Source: an uncultured Opitutales bacterium (GTDB taxonomy: Bacteria > Verrucomicrobiota > Verrucomicrobiia > Opitutales > UBA2995). From it: a DNA stretch of 33,434 bases. The stretch lies in the NCBI GenBank assembly GCA_938075565.1, contig CALJGU010000354.1, forward strand, positions 1-33,434. Reading direction: 5' to 3'. The notes beneath the pieces were generated by a model that had not been told where the DNA came from, did no database searches, and worked only from the letters and a program-made list of their open reading frames with translations. Below, in pieces: positions 1-8,039 of this stretch; positions within the stretch are counted from its first letter, which is position 1, and each line of letters begins with the position of its first letter. A program made the translations under genes and the position numbers.

Positions 1-161
1 CGGCCTACGCGTTGAATCGCACGGCTATAGTAACCGCATTCCGGATCATACAGGGCGGATTGTATGAAATCTCGGTAATTGAGCGTGCCGTTTTCAGCAG
101 CCACAGATCGCAATTTCTGAATTAGCTTTTCAGATATAGGATGCTCAATGGGTTGGCTCAT
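1..161 (-). CDS. MidA/NDUFAF7-like SAM-dependent methyltransferase, 5' part only
   Basis: The reverse strand opens with ATG at 161-159 and stays open for 53 codons to the window edge, so only the amino end is visible. The peptide contains ALYDPECGYYSR. This matches the amino-terminal signature of the MidA/NDUFAF7 (DUF185) family, in which an F-x-x-x-ALY-x-P-x-x-GYY stretch precedes the SAM-binding domain. Family members are class I methyltransferases; the mitochondrial one methylates an arginine in a respiratory complex I subunit. The bacterial substrate is not settled. The gene is divergent from the S41 protease and shares a short intergenic region with it. The methyltransferase motifs lie outside the window, so the call rests on the signature alone. 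Confidence 0.7.
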   Translation of the reverse strand, partial: MSQPIEHPISEKLIQKLRSVAAENGTLNYRDFIQSALYDPECGYYSRAIQRVG

Positions 162-231
162 GTCTCAAGGCTTGAAAAAGATAGATAAATTCGGGCAAGT
201 TAAAGGCATACCATTCAAAGTGGTTCTTTTT

Positions 232-1479
232 ATGAGACGAGGATTAATTATTTACCTGACTGTTGCCGTTCTGATCCCCATTGCCGTGGTCACCCTCTTG
301 GGGGAGATTTTTGGAGGTTGGTTCTCGATTGGTTACCGCAAGGAGTCTCGCCAATTTCAAGAAACACTACGCCTGGTAACGGATCACTATGTCTATGCTG
401 ACAAAGTCGACTCAAGCGAACTGACCGGGAATGCGATTGATACCTTACTTCGATCCTTGGATGAAAATTCAGAGTATCTGCCCCATTCGGACGCGGAGGA
501 ATTTGAAATTGAAACCGAACAACGGTATGGCGGCATTGGAGTACAAGTAGAGTGGGCTGACGATCGAGTTACGATTGTTTCTCCGTTTGCTGGGAGTCCT
601 GGGGAATTGGCAGGAATACTTCCTGGTGATCAGATTGTGCGAGTAGAAGGACAGTCTGTGGAAGGTATGCGATATCGGGAGGTGGTTGAGCTGTTGCGAG
701 GACCCTCCGGTAGTAACATTAAATTCTCAGTCTTCCGTCCTTCGACCAAGGCTGTCCTCGACATGGAGGTCATCAGGCGGTTGATCAAGGTGGATAGTGT
801 TCGGGAAGTGGGAATGATCGAGCCAGGTATTGGTTATATTCAAATCACTCAATTTGGGACGAAGACGTATAATGAATTTGTTTTAGCGCTTAACAAACTG
901 GAGAAAGACAATCTTCGAGGTCTCATACTCGATCTTCGGAATAACCCTGGAGGTGTCCTGTCGGCAGCCGTCGACATCGCAGGCGAGTACTTCGGTAAAG
1001 GCGAAACGGTAGTCTATACCAAAGGCAAAGATGAATCGCAGGATAAAACCTACCCGGCGAGTACACCTGCTCGGAAAGGTGAATACCCGATTGTTGTATT
1101 GGTCAACGAAGGCAGTGCCAGTGCTTCCGAGATTGTGGCGGGCGCTTTGCAGGATATTGGCAGGGCTAAGTTGGTGGGAACCAAAACCTTTGGGAAGGGT
1201 TCTGTGCAGACCATATTCCAATACAGAAGCGGAGATGCCATGCGATTGACTACGGCCATGTTTTTCACACCAAGCGGACGCGTCATCCATAAGCAGGGAA
1301 TCGAGCCGGATGTGGTAGTTCCGCAAACTGAGGAGGAGCTCAATAAGCTTGTTGTTCAGCGTCGATATCTCGAGTCGCTCGGTGAAGAGGCATTCCTGGA
1401 AAAATACGGATTCGAACCCGTGCCCGACAAACAGCTGGATGTAGCGCTGGAAGTGGTGAGGAATCGGATGGTTTTGTAA
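232..1479 (+). CDS. S41 family carboxyl-terminal processing protease (CtpA/Prc type)
   Basis: This is a periplasmic or membrane-anchored serine protease that trims or degrades proteins from their carboxyl end. I start it at ATG 232 (415 aa), where MRRGLIIYL begins a hydrophobic signal or anchor helix. The longer frame from ATG 148 would overlap the divergent methyltransferase and puts a polar leader before the helix. Numbered from 148, a PDZ domain spans about residues 127-200 (YGGIGVQVEW onward). The S41 core carries LDLRNNPGG at 261-269, the serine motif GSASASEIVAGAL at 322-334 and FGKGSVQ at 348-354. Spacing of 25 residues, as in known CtpA/Prc enzymes, points to Ser325 and Lys350 as the Ser-Lys dyad. 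The length is normal for the family. The family is certain, the physiological substrate unknown. Confidence 0.93.
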   Translation: MRRGLIIYLTVAVLIPIAVVTLLGEIFGGWFSIGYRKESRQFQETLRLVTDHYVYADKVDSSELTGNAIDTLLRSLDENSEYLPHSDAEEFEIETEQRYGGIGVQVEWADDRVTIVSPFAGSPGELAGILPGDQIVRVEGQSVEGMRYREVVELLRGPSGSNIKFSVFRPSTKAVLDMEVIRRLIKVDSVREVGMIEPGIGYIQITQFGTKTYNEFVLALNKLEKDNLRGLILDLRNNPGGVLSAAVDIAGEYFGKGETVVYTKGKDESQDKTYPASTPARKGEYPIVVLVNEGSASASEIVAGALQDIGRAKLVGTKTFGKGSVQTIFQYRSGDAMRLTTAMFFTPSGRVIHKQGIEPDVVVPQTEEELNKLVVQRRYLESLGEEAFLEKYGFEPVPDKQLDVALEVVRNRMVL

Positions 1480-1576
1480 GATTTCGGGGCGTTTGTCCTG
1501 CTCTTCTATTTTACAATTTTCCGACACAAATTTTTCGTGCACTCAGAAATTTAGTTCTCTAGGGTCTGCGGCTTTT

Positions 1577-2059
1577 ATGGAAAAGGTCTTACAATTACTC
1601 GTCGAAGGAGAGTCATTAAGCACCCGGCAAATGGCCGAGGTGTTGAATTATTCTGAGGAAGAGATTGAGAAGCAGCTCCAAGCTCTCAAGGATCAAGAGA
1701 TCCTGCTTGGTTGGCGCCCCATCTTGAATCCGACCAAGGATGTGGAAGACCTGGTGCGCGCCGTGATCGAAGTGAAGATCAAGCCTGAGCGCGAAGGTGG
1801 TTTTAATAAACTAGCTGACCGAATCAGCCGATTCGACGAGGTGGAAAGCTGTTACCTCATGTCTGGCGCCTACGATTTGTTGGTGGTTGTTAAAGGGCGT
1901 AACCTGCAAGCAGTTGCAGGATTTGTATCGGAACGGCTTGCCTCGATCGAAGGTGTCTTATCCACCGCCACGCATTTTCTATTGCGAGCCTATAAAGAGC
2001 AGGGCTACCTCCTGCCAGGGACCGCGGAAGATTCTGAGAAACCCAAAATTAGCCCGTGA
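1577..2059 (+). CDS. Lrp/AsnC family transcriptional regulator, AlaR (YugG)-like
   Basis: This DNA-binding regulator has an amino-terminal winged helix (about residues 1-50) and a carboxyl-terminal Lrp/AsnC ligand-binding RAM domain (about 60-140). ATG 1577 gives 160 aa beginning MEKVLQLLVEGE, which starts exactly at the first helix. An upstream in-frame ATG at 1493 would add a leader unlike the family. The stretch FDEVESCYLMSGAYDLLVV followed by a VLST-THF motif closely resembles, from memory, Bacillus YugG (AlaR), which controls the alanine transaminase gene beside it. Here too an aminotransferase follows, with its GTG start overlapping this stop codon by three bases, so the two are co-translated. 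The regulator probably senses an amino acid, likely alanine, and controls this operon; that is inferred from the pairing. Confidence 0.85.
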   Translation: MEKVLQLLVEGESLSTRQMAEVLNYSEEEIEKQLQALKDQEILLGWRPILNPTKDVEDLVRAVIEVKIKPEREGGFNKLADRISRFDEVESCYLMSGAYDLLVVVKGRNLQAVAGFVSERLASIEGVLSTATHFLLRAYKEQGYLLPGTAEDSEKPKISP

Positions 2060-3231
2060 ACACGAATCAAGAAGCAACTTCATTTGTCGCCCATCATGTT
2101 CGCGATATGCCAAAATCCGGCATTCGCGATTTTTTTGAATTGGTGCAAGCGGCGGACGATGTGATTTCACTTGGAATTGGTGAACCCGATTTCGTTACAC
2201 CCTGGCATATTCGTGAAGCAGCAATTTATGCATTGGAGAAGGGAAAGACGAGTTACACCTCCAATCTGGGACTACTCAGCTTGCGCAAATCTGTGTCTAA
2301 ATACATGGCCAAGGAATTTGAAGTGGAGTACAATCCTGAGAGCGAAATATTGATCGCGGTTGGAGTATCCGAAGCTTTGGACATTGCCCTTCGAGCGGTC
2401 GTTAATCCTGGAGACAAGGTTATGTACCACGAACCTTGTTACGTGTCTTATCATCCTTCGGTGTTGATGACGCATGGGGTGGGCGTGAAGGTCGCCACGA
2501 AAGAAGAGGATAATTTTGCTTTGGATCCACAACGACTCTGGGATCACTGGGAACCAGGTGTAAAAGCTCTATTGCTCAATTTTCCGACTAATCCGACTGG
2601 TGGAACGGTGACTCGTGAGCAATTGCTAGAGATCGCCCGCTTTGCTCAGGAGAAAGACGTGCTTGTAATCAGCGACGAGATCTATGCTGAGCTGACCTTT
2701 GACGGGAAGCATACTTCTATCGCCAGCCTGCCAGGAATGAGGGATCGCACCATACTCTTGCATGGGTGCTCCAAGGCATTTGCCATGACGGGATTTCGAA
2801 TTGGCTTCGCTTGTGCAAATCCGGAACTGACTGAGGCAATGATGAAGGTGCACCAGTACAGCATGCTATGTGCTCCGATTTTAAGTCAGGAAGCGGCTAT
2901 CGAGGCTTTAGAAAATGGACAGGAAGCGGTTGCTCGAATGAAAGAGCAGTACCAGCGTCGTAGAGACCTCATTGTTCGCAAGCTGAATGAATCGGGACTC
3001 ACCTGTCATTTGCCGAATGGAACCTTCTATGCATTTCCATCGATTCAGTCGACCGGCATGACCTCTAAGGACTTCTCATTGAAGTTATTTGAGGAGAAAC
3101 GTGTGGCTGCCGTGCCAGGAGATGCCTTTGGCGACAGTGGCGAAGGTTTTATTCGATGCAGCTACTCGACGAGCTATGAAAATCTAATTCAAGCGACCGA
3201 TCTGATCGACTCGTTTGTCCAGGGCTTATAG
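2056..3231 (+). CDS. PLP-dependent class I/II aminotransferase, AlaT (YugH)-like
   Basis: This fold-type I aminotransferase has 391 aa. IGEPDFVTP lies at residues 41-49, NFPTNPTGG at 175-183, SDEIYAELTF at 206-215 and the cofactor loop CSKAFAMTGFRIG at 238-250, so Lys240 should form the Schiff base with pyridoxal phosphate. RCSY near the carboxyl end provides the substrate-carboxylate arginine. The start is GTG 2056, embedded in GTGA with the stop of the preceding Lrp-type regulator. In Bacillus the equivalent pair is alaR-alaT, where the enzyme makes alanine from pyruvate, so alanine-pyruvate transamination is the most likely activity. Related enzymes that act on aromatic or branched-chain amino acids share these motifs, so specificity is not proven by sequence. 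Confidence 0.85.
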   Translation: MNTNQEATSFVAHHVRDMPKSGIRDFFELVQAADDVISLGIGEPDFVTPWHIREAAIYALEKGKTSYTSNLGLLSLRKSVSKYMAKEFEVEYNPESEILIAVGVSEALDIALRAVVNPGDKVMYHEPCYVSYHPSVLMTHGVGVKVATKEEDNFALDPQRLWDHWEPGVKALLLNFPTNPTGGTVTREQLLEIARFAQEKDVLVISDEIYAELTFDGKHTSIASLPGMRDRTILLHGCSKAFAMTGFRIGFACANPELTEAMMKVHQYSMLCAPILSQEAAIEALENGQEAVARMKEQYQRRRDLIVRKLNESGLTCHLPNGTFYAFPSIQSTGMTSKDFSLKLFEEKRVAAVPGDAFGDSGEGFIRCSYSTSYENLIQATDLIDSFVQGL

Positions 3232-3347
3232 CGCTTAGTACTCACGGCTCTCTGATTGTTCGAAGTCGCGCGAGACGCCGACCTGAACGATTTTTTATTT
3301 TAAGTTGGTTATTTTCTGGGGACCTGTTACCACAAGCAGCTTTTTTC

Positions 3348-4739
3348 ATGGAATTCACGCGCAAAAGTGTAGCTCTGGTGGGCCGTCCGAATGTTGGTAA
3401 GAGCCGTTTATTTAATGCGGTTACGGGGCGGCGATTGTCCATTGTACACGATATGCCAGGTGTGACTCGTGATGTCGTGTCCTACGATCTTGATTCTGGA
3501 CACACCTTGATGGATACGGGTGGAATTGGCATTAAGCCTGAAATGACACCTGCCCTCATTCAAAAGGCAGCGGAGCAACAAGTAGATTTCGCGATCGAGG
3601 CGGCCGACTTAATCCTCTTTGTAACGGACGGTCTCGATGGGCTCACGCCTTTGGATGAAATGGTAGCTGAGCATCTGCGAGCCAGCGGAAAACCAGCTTA
3701 CGTGGTCGTAAACAAAATTGACGGTCCAGAACACGATTTCAAAATTCATGAGTTCCAGAAACTGGGCCTGAAAGGCCTTATGTTTACTTCGGCTGAACAC
3801 CGCCGAGGAATTAAGGAGCTTCGTAGTTTTATTGCCGATACGCTTGGGACCGTAGCGGAGCAAGAAATAGAGTCCGATTCCAGGATTCGTATTTCCTTCG
3901 TAGGGCGACCCAATGTAGGGAAATCTTCTCTTTGTAATTCTCTTCTTCAGGAAGAGCGCATGATCGTCAGTGATATTGCAGGCACGACTCGAGATGCCAT
4001 AAGCCAGGATTTGGATTTTCAGTCCAAGTCTGGCGATCTTCTTGAGTTTAGTCTGATCGACACGGCCGGCCTGCGTAGGAAAACCAAAGTCACGGATCCA
4101 GTGGAGTACTTTTCATCGGTGCGAGTCGACGAGACGATTGCTCGAAGCGACGTTGTATTCCTGGTGCTCGATGCCATGGAAGGTGTCACTAAGCAGGATA
4201 AATTGATTGCTGGGCAGATCCTTAATAAGGGCAAGGGCATCATCGTCCTGGTCAACAAGTGGGATCTGGCTGTTGAGACGTTTGGTGAATACACCTTGCC
4301 TGGGTATAAAGACCTCGTGGATTTCCAGAAAAAATTTGAGAAGTCCGTGAGAAAGGAAATCTTCTTTTTGCCTGACTCCCCAATCCTGTTTGTTTCCGCG
4401 CTCTCCGGATTGAGGGTTGATGATATTCTCACGGAAGCGTCAGTCATCTATCAGAGGTTATTCTCCGAGGTTCAGACGGGTCGTCTAAATATCGCACTCA
4501 AGCGTTTCATGGAGCGGAATCCTCCGCGGCTCATTACCAAGATCCGATTCAAGGTGTACTACGCCGTTCAAATTAGTACCCGTCCGATTAAGTTTAAGCT
4601 GTTTTGTAATCAGGCTGGCCGGCTGGATGACTCTTATAAGCGTTATCTTCAGGCTAAGTTACTTCAGGAATTTCAATTACAAGGTTGCCCGCTTCTCTTT
4701 GAACTCGAAGGAAAGAAACCGCCGAAAAAGTTTTCCTAG
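3348..4739 (+). CDS. der: Ribosome biogenesis GTPase Der (EngA)
   Basis: Der is an essential double GTPase that helps assemble the large ribosomal subunit. Two complete G domains in tandem are visible. The first has GRPNVGKS at 12-19, DTGG at 56-59 and NKID at 122-125. The second has GRPNVGKS at 186-193, DTAG at 238-241 and NKWD at 303-306. A KH-like RNA-binding domain follows from about residue 375 to the end. This duplicated architecture and the 463-aa length are diagnostic. The start ATG sits after a T-rich stretch without a Shine-Dalgarno sequence. The gap to fmt is 57 bases with no obvious terminator, so the two may be co-transcribed. Confidence 0.97.
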   Translation: MEFTRKSVALVGRPNVGKSRLFNAVTGRRLSIVHDMPGVTRDVVSYDLDSGHTLMDTGGIGIKPEMTPALIQKAAEQQVDFAIEAADLILFVTDGLDGLTPLDEMVAEHLRASGKPAYVVVNKIDGPEHDFKIHEFQKLGLKGLMFTSAEHRRGIKELRSFIADTLGTVAEQEIESDSRIRISFVGRPNVGKSSLCNSLLQEERMIVSDIAGTTRDAISQDLDFQSKSGDLLEFSLIDTAGLRRKTKVTDPVEYFSSVRVDETIARSDVVFLVLDAMEGVTKQDKLIAGQILNKGKGIIVLVNKWDLAVETFGEYTLPGYKDLVDFQKKFEKSVRKEIFFLPDSPILFVSALSGLRVDDILTEASVIYQRLFSEVQTGRLNIALKRFMERNPPRLITKIRFKVYYAVQISTRPIKFKLFCNQAGRLDDSYKRYLQAKLLQEFQLQGCPLLFELEGKKPPKKFS

Positions 4740-4796
4740 CCTTCATTGAGGGCTGTGGAGATCATTTCTTAGAAAACACAGTTTCCCGAATCACAC

Positions 4797-5822
4797 ATGT
4801 CATCTCCCGCGCCCAAGCAAATGGTCTTTATGGGGTCGGATGTTATCACACTTCCGATTTTGGAGTACTTGTGGAAAGAGAGAGAGAGGGTAGTCCTCAC
4901 TGCGATATACACTCAGCCTGATCGTGCCAAAGGTCGTGGAAAAAAGATTCAATCCAATGCGATCAAGACCTGGGCTCAGGAAAAGGAGATCCCAGTATTT
5001 CAGCCGGAAAAGTTTGATGAGCAGGCTATAGGTGAGCTGTCTGAGTTAGCCCCCGATTTGATATTAGTAATGGCTTATGGCCATTTGCTTCCAAAGCCTG
5101 TGTTAGAGCTCCCTACGCTAGGTATTTACAATATCCATACGTCTTTGCTTCCGGCGCTTCGTGGGGCATCGCCTATAGAAACAGCTGTTGCCAGTGGATA
5201 TCAAGAAAGTGGAGTCAGTCTCATGCGATTGGTCATGAAAATGGATGCGGGCCCCATCTGTGATCGTGAGTCCATCTCTATTTCGGATGTTGAGACTGGG
5301 GGTGGTTTTCGCGAGAAATTGGCTGAAGCAAGTCCACGAGTACTGGAGCGCAACTTATCTTCGATGTTAGATGGGTCTATCTTGTCTACTGAGCAGAAGG
5401 ACGAAGAAGTAAGTTATTGTAGGCTTCTCGTGAAGCAGGATGGGCAATTAGACTTTTCGAAATCAGCTGAATATCTGGCTCATCGAATCAATGGTTTGTT
5501 TCCTTGGCCGGGTTGCTCGGCTCAGCTCGATGAAGTCATGATCAAGTTTGGTTTGGCTGTTGCCGAAGAAATTGATCAGTCATTCGAACCAGGAGTTGTA
5601 GTCGAAGGGGACACTAGTTGTGTGGGAATTGGAACGGCCCAAGGAGTACTTCGGATTCTACAATTACAAAGACCGGGAGGAAAAATGCTCCCAGCAGAAG
5701 CCTTTTTACTTGGAAACCCTATTGCCGCTGGTGAACGGTTTCTCAGTCGAGAGATGCACCCACTTGTATCGCCAAAACCGGTTTCTCATAAAAGAGTCTT
5801 TCAACTTTATACGAAACCATAG
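4797..5822 (+). CDS. fmt: Methionyl-tRNA formyltransferase
   Basis: The enzyme transfers a formyl group from 10-formyltetrahydrofolate to methionyl initiator tRNA. The amino-terminal formyltransferase domain carries FMGSDVITLPILEYL at 11-25, the PDRAKGRGKK loop at 41-50 and the active-site segment NIHTSLLPALRGASPIETA at 112-130. A DAGPI motif follows at 150-154, so catalytic Asn112, His114 and Asp150 are all present. The folate loop reads SLLPALRGASPI where most bacteria have SLLPRWRGAAPI, a mild variation. The carboxyl-terminal tRNA-binding domain runs from about residue 215. At 341 aa it is slightly longer than typical (about 315). No deformylase gene accompanies it here, unlike many genomes where def and fmt are adjacent. 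Confidence 0.95.
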   Translation: MSSPAPKQMVFMGSDVITLPILEYLWKERERVVLTAIYTQPDRAKGRGKKIQSNAIKTWAQEKEIPVFQPEKFDEQAIGELSELAPDLILVMAYGHLLPKPVLELPTLGIYNIHTSLLPALRGASPIETAVASGYQESGVSLMRLVMKMDAGPICDRESISISDVETGGGFREKLAEASPRVLERNLSSMLDGSILSTEQKDEEVSYCRLLVKQDGQLDFSKSAEYLAHRINGLFPWPGCSAQLDEVMIKFGLAVAEEIDQSFEPGVVVEGDTSCVGIGTAQGVLRILQLQRPGGKMLPAEAFLLGNPIAAGERFLSREMHPLVSPKPVSHKRVFQLYTKP

Positions 5823-5860
5823 TATTAAATGGGTGTTCTGACCTTTAAAGGAGCTTTATC

Positions 5861-6484
5861 ATGAAACCTAACAGTATCTACCTCGCCATTTTATCCCTTA
5901 CCTTATCTATTCTTAGTGCCCACGGTCAGGGCTATTCTCAGCCCACGCGGATGACCAGCCCGAGTGGCTCTGCTCGTGCGAGCCTTTCCCAGGACGTGGC
6001 GCTTTTGAAAGAGCAGCTTGGGGAAATGCGCTTTGAGGTGGAGCGTCTCCTTCGTGAGAACCAGGCGCTTGAGTTGCGAATGAAAAAACTGGAGGCTCAA
6101 GGAGCTGCTGCGGTGAGTGACGTGGTATTTCGCCAAGAACTTGCCTCTCTCAAAGCGGAATTTAATCGCCTGAGCAAAGCGCAGCGTGAGGAGCTCGCGA
6201 AGCAAATCACCAAACAAATTAAGGGTTTGGCTGATCAGGTGAATCAAGGAGCGGCCTCCTCCGGTGGAGCTAGCTCTAACAGAACTCCCGTTATCACTGA
6301 GTGGGACTCCAACAGTTTCCCAAAGACTGGCATTTACTATAAGGTACAACCAGGAGATACCCTGTCTAAGATTGCCTCGGAGGTCGGATCAAAAATTTCC
6401 TACATTACGCATGCGAACAAAATTCCGAATCCCGATCGGCTGCAAGTTGGCAGAGAACTCTTTATACCGATCGATAATCAATAA
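5861..6484 (+). CDS. Exported coiled-coil protein with carboxyl-terminal LysM domain
   Basis: This 207-aa protein starts with a signal peptide (MKPNSIYLAILSLTLSILSA, cleavage probably near residue 22). A predicted coiled coil follows at about 43-128, rich in Leu, Glu and Lys heptads. A glycine/serine linker leads to one LysM domain at about 159-204 (YKVQPGDTLSKIA and LQVGRELFIP). LysM binds peptidoglycan, so the protein probably sits in the periplasm attached to the wall. A clear ribosome-binding site, AAAGGAG at 5847-5853, fixes the start; it is one of the few good ones in the window. It lies 38 bases after fmt and 10 bases before parB. The role is unknown; no enzymatic domain is visible. 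Confidence 0.88.
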   Translation: MKPNSIYLAILSLTLSILSAHGQGYSQPTRMTSPSGSARASLSQDVALLKEQLGEMRFEVERLLRENQALELRMKKLEAQGAAAVSDVVFRQELASLKAEFNRLSKAQREELAKQITKQIKGLADQVNQGAASSGGASSNRTPVITEWDSNSFPKTGIYYKVQPGDTLSKIASEVGSKISYITHANKIPNPDRLQVGRELFIPIDNQ

Positions 6485-6494
6485 TTTATAGCTC

Positions 6495-7451
6495 ATGGCG
6501 AAACGCAAAACAGGCCTCGGTCGAGGACTCGGAAGTCTCATCTCAGGAGGCGTCTCCAAATCCGAACCCGCAAAGAAAGCAGCGAAGAAGGCATTTGCTA
6601 AAAAGGCTCCCGCCAAGGTTAAGGAAAAGCTGGCACCCCAGGAGGATTCCGCCCCAGGGTTTGCCGAATTGCCAATCAGTGCGATTGAGCCCAATCCTTA
6701 CCAACCGCGCCGTGATTTCGTTGAAGCCCATTTGAATGAGCTTGCTGAGAGTATTCGCTCTGAGGGATTACTCCAACCTGTTGTCGTGCGACAAGTCGGC
6801 AAAAATTATCAATTGATCGCTGGTGAACGTCGTTGGCGTGCGTGTCAGCAGTTGAAGCTGAAAAGTATTCCTGTTCGGCTGGTTGAAGCGAGTGATGCCT
6901 CTTCAGCTACCTTAAGTCTGATTGAAAATTTACAGCGTGAAGGTCTAAACCCGGTTGAAGAAGCACTTGGCTATGCAAGCCTCTTACGTGACTTTGACCT
7001 GACCCAAGAACAAGTAGGTGAACGCGTAGGGAAGGGGAGAGCTACGATTGCCAATGCCCTTCGTTTGCTGCAGCTGGAAAAAGAAATCCAGGGGTTTCTG
7101 AGAAAAGGCCATCTTTCAACCGGTCATGCCAAAGCACTTCTCGGAGTTGAGGAACCGGCTCAGCGTACCATGCTTGCCCGTCGTGTGGTCGAAGAAGGAT
7201 CCAGTGTGAGGGATACTGAGAAATATGCTCGGCAAATCAAAGAATCCCGCGGGCAGAGCTCTTCCAAGTCTAATGCCAGCCGGCCTGCCAGTGAGACAGC
7301 CGCGGTACGTGAGATTCAGGACAAAATTTCTAAGCGGTTTAAAACCCGGGCTTCGATCAAACATGGCCCGAAAAAGGGGCGAATTGTCATTGAGTATTTT
7401 GGCAACGATGATTTGGCGCGTATACTCGAAGAAATGGGGGTTGAAGGGTAA
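6495..7451 (+). CDS. parB: Chromosome partitioning protein ParB (Spo0J/Noc family)
   Basis: ParB is a CTP-dependent DNA clamp that loads at parS sites and guides origin segregation with ParA. The amino end has the GLGRGLGSLI motif (residues 7-16) that in ParB proteins contacts ParA. The ParB/sulfiredoxin-like domain spans about 58-150, with GERRWRA at 110-116 (CTP box) and ENLQRE at 144-149. A helix-turn-helix follows at about 165-195, and a dimerisation region ends the protein. The 318-aa length is normal. A lysine/alanine-rich insert at about residues 26-46 separates the ParA motif from the clamp domain. No parA lies nearby; the gene follows a LysM protein by 10 bases and precedes secG. Confidence 0.94.
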   Translation: MAKRKTGLGRGLGSLISGGVSKSEPAKKAAKKAFAKKAPAKVKEKLAPQEDSAPGFAELPISAIEPNPYQPRRDFVEAHLNELAESIRSEGLLQPVVVRQVGKNYQLIAGERRWRACQQLKLKSIPVRLVEASDASSATLSLIENLQREGLNPVEEALGYASLLRDFDLTQEQVGERVGKGRATIANALRLLQLEKEIQGFLRKGHLSTGHAKALLGVEEPAQRTMLARRVVEEGSSVRDTEKYARQIKESRGQSSSKSNASRPASETAAVREIQDKISKRFKTRASIKHGPKKGRIVIEYFGNDDLARILEEMGVEG

Positions 7452-7520
7452 GTCTGCTTTTGACTTGCACTGTAGGAACTCGGTGAGCAAATTAGCGCGT
7501 TTTTTCTAAAGAGCATTCAC

Positions 7521-7994
7521 ATGACTATTATAATCGCTATATTCAGCTTCGTTCTGGTTCTCCTTTGTCTTTTCACGCTTCTCGTTGTGATGGTTCAAAA
7601 ACCTAAAGGAGACGGTGGTATGGGCGCTGCATTGGGTGGAGGTTCTATGGAAGCTGCATTAGGAGCTGAAACAAGCTCCCTGTTGACCCGGATCACCATT
7701 TACGCGGTCATTGGATTTTTCGTGCTGACGTTCAGCCTTTATCTTGGAAACCTATCTTCCCAAAAGAGTGAGACAGAAGAAGGCAGTGAAAGTATTCTCA
7801 GCGAGATCGTTGATGAAGCTGCAGCAGAAGCCTCAAATGCACCTGAGGCAGAAAGCGCCCTTCAGCAAGTTTTGGATTTGAGTGAAGGTCAGGAAGCTCC
7901 TGCTGCTGCTGAGCAAGCCGAAGCTGCCGGCCAAGAACTGGAAGCTGCTGCTGAAAATGTTGAGGCTGAGGTCGAAGAAAAAGTAAATCAGTAG
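7521..7994 (+). CDS. secG: Preprotein translocase subunit SecG with long acidic tail
   Basis: SecG is the small accessory subunit of the SecYEG protein-export channel in the inner membrane. Two transmembrane helices (about residues 3-25 and 55-77) flank the conserved cytoplasmic loop VVMVQKPKGDGGMGAALGGG (22-41), the family signature. After the second helix there is an extension of about 80 residues rich in alanine and glutamate, so the protein reaches 157 aa against a typical 75-130. The tail is low-complexity and acidic and is probably disordered. The gene is 69 bases after parB and 45 bases before an exported LolA-like protein, so it may be part of an envelope-related transcription unit. 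Confidence 0.92.
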   Translation: MTIIIAIFSFVLVLLCLFTLLVVMVQKPKGDGGMGAALGGGSMEAALGAETSSLLTRITIYAVIGFFVLTFSLYLGNLSSQKSETEEGSESILSEIVDEAAAEASNAPEAESALQQVLDLSEGQEAPAAAEQAEAAGQELEAAAENVEAEVEEKVNQ

Positions 7995-8039
7995 CGCTTC
8001 TTCTGCAACATGCGTAGAGCTGCGGAGTCTCAGGACACT

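Noticed and set aside
883-1542. 219-codon minus-strand frame
   Set aside because: It is antisense to the catalytic core of the S41 protease and has no motif of its own.
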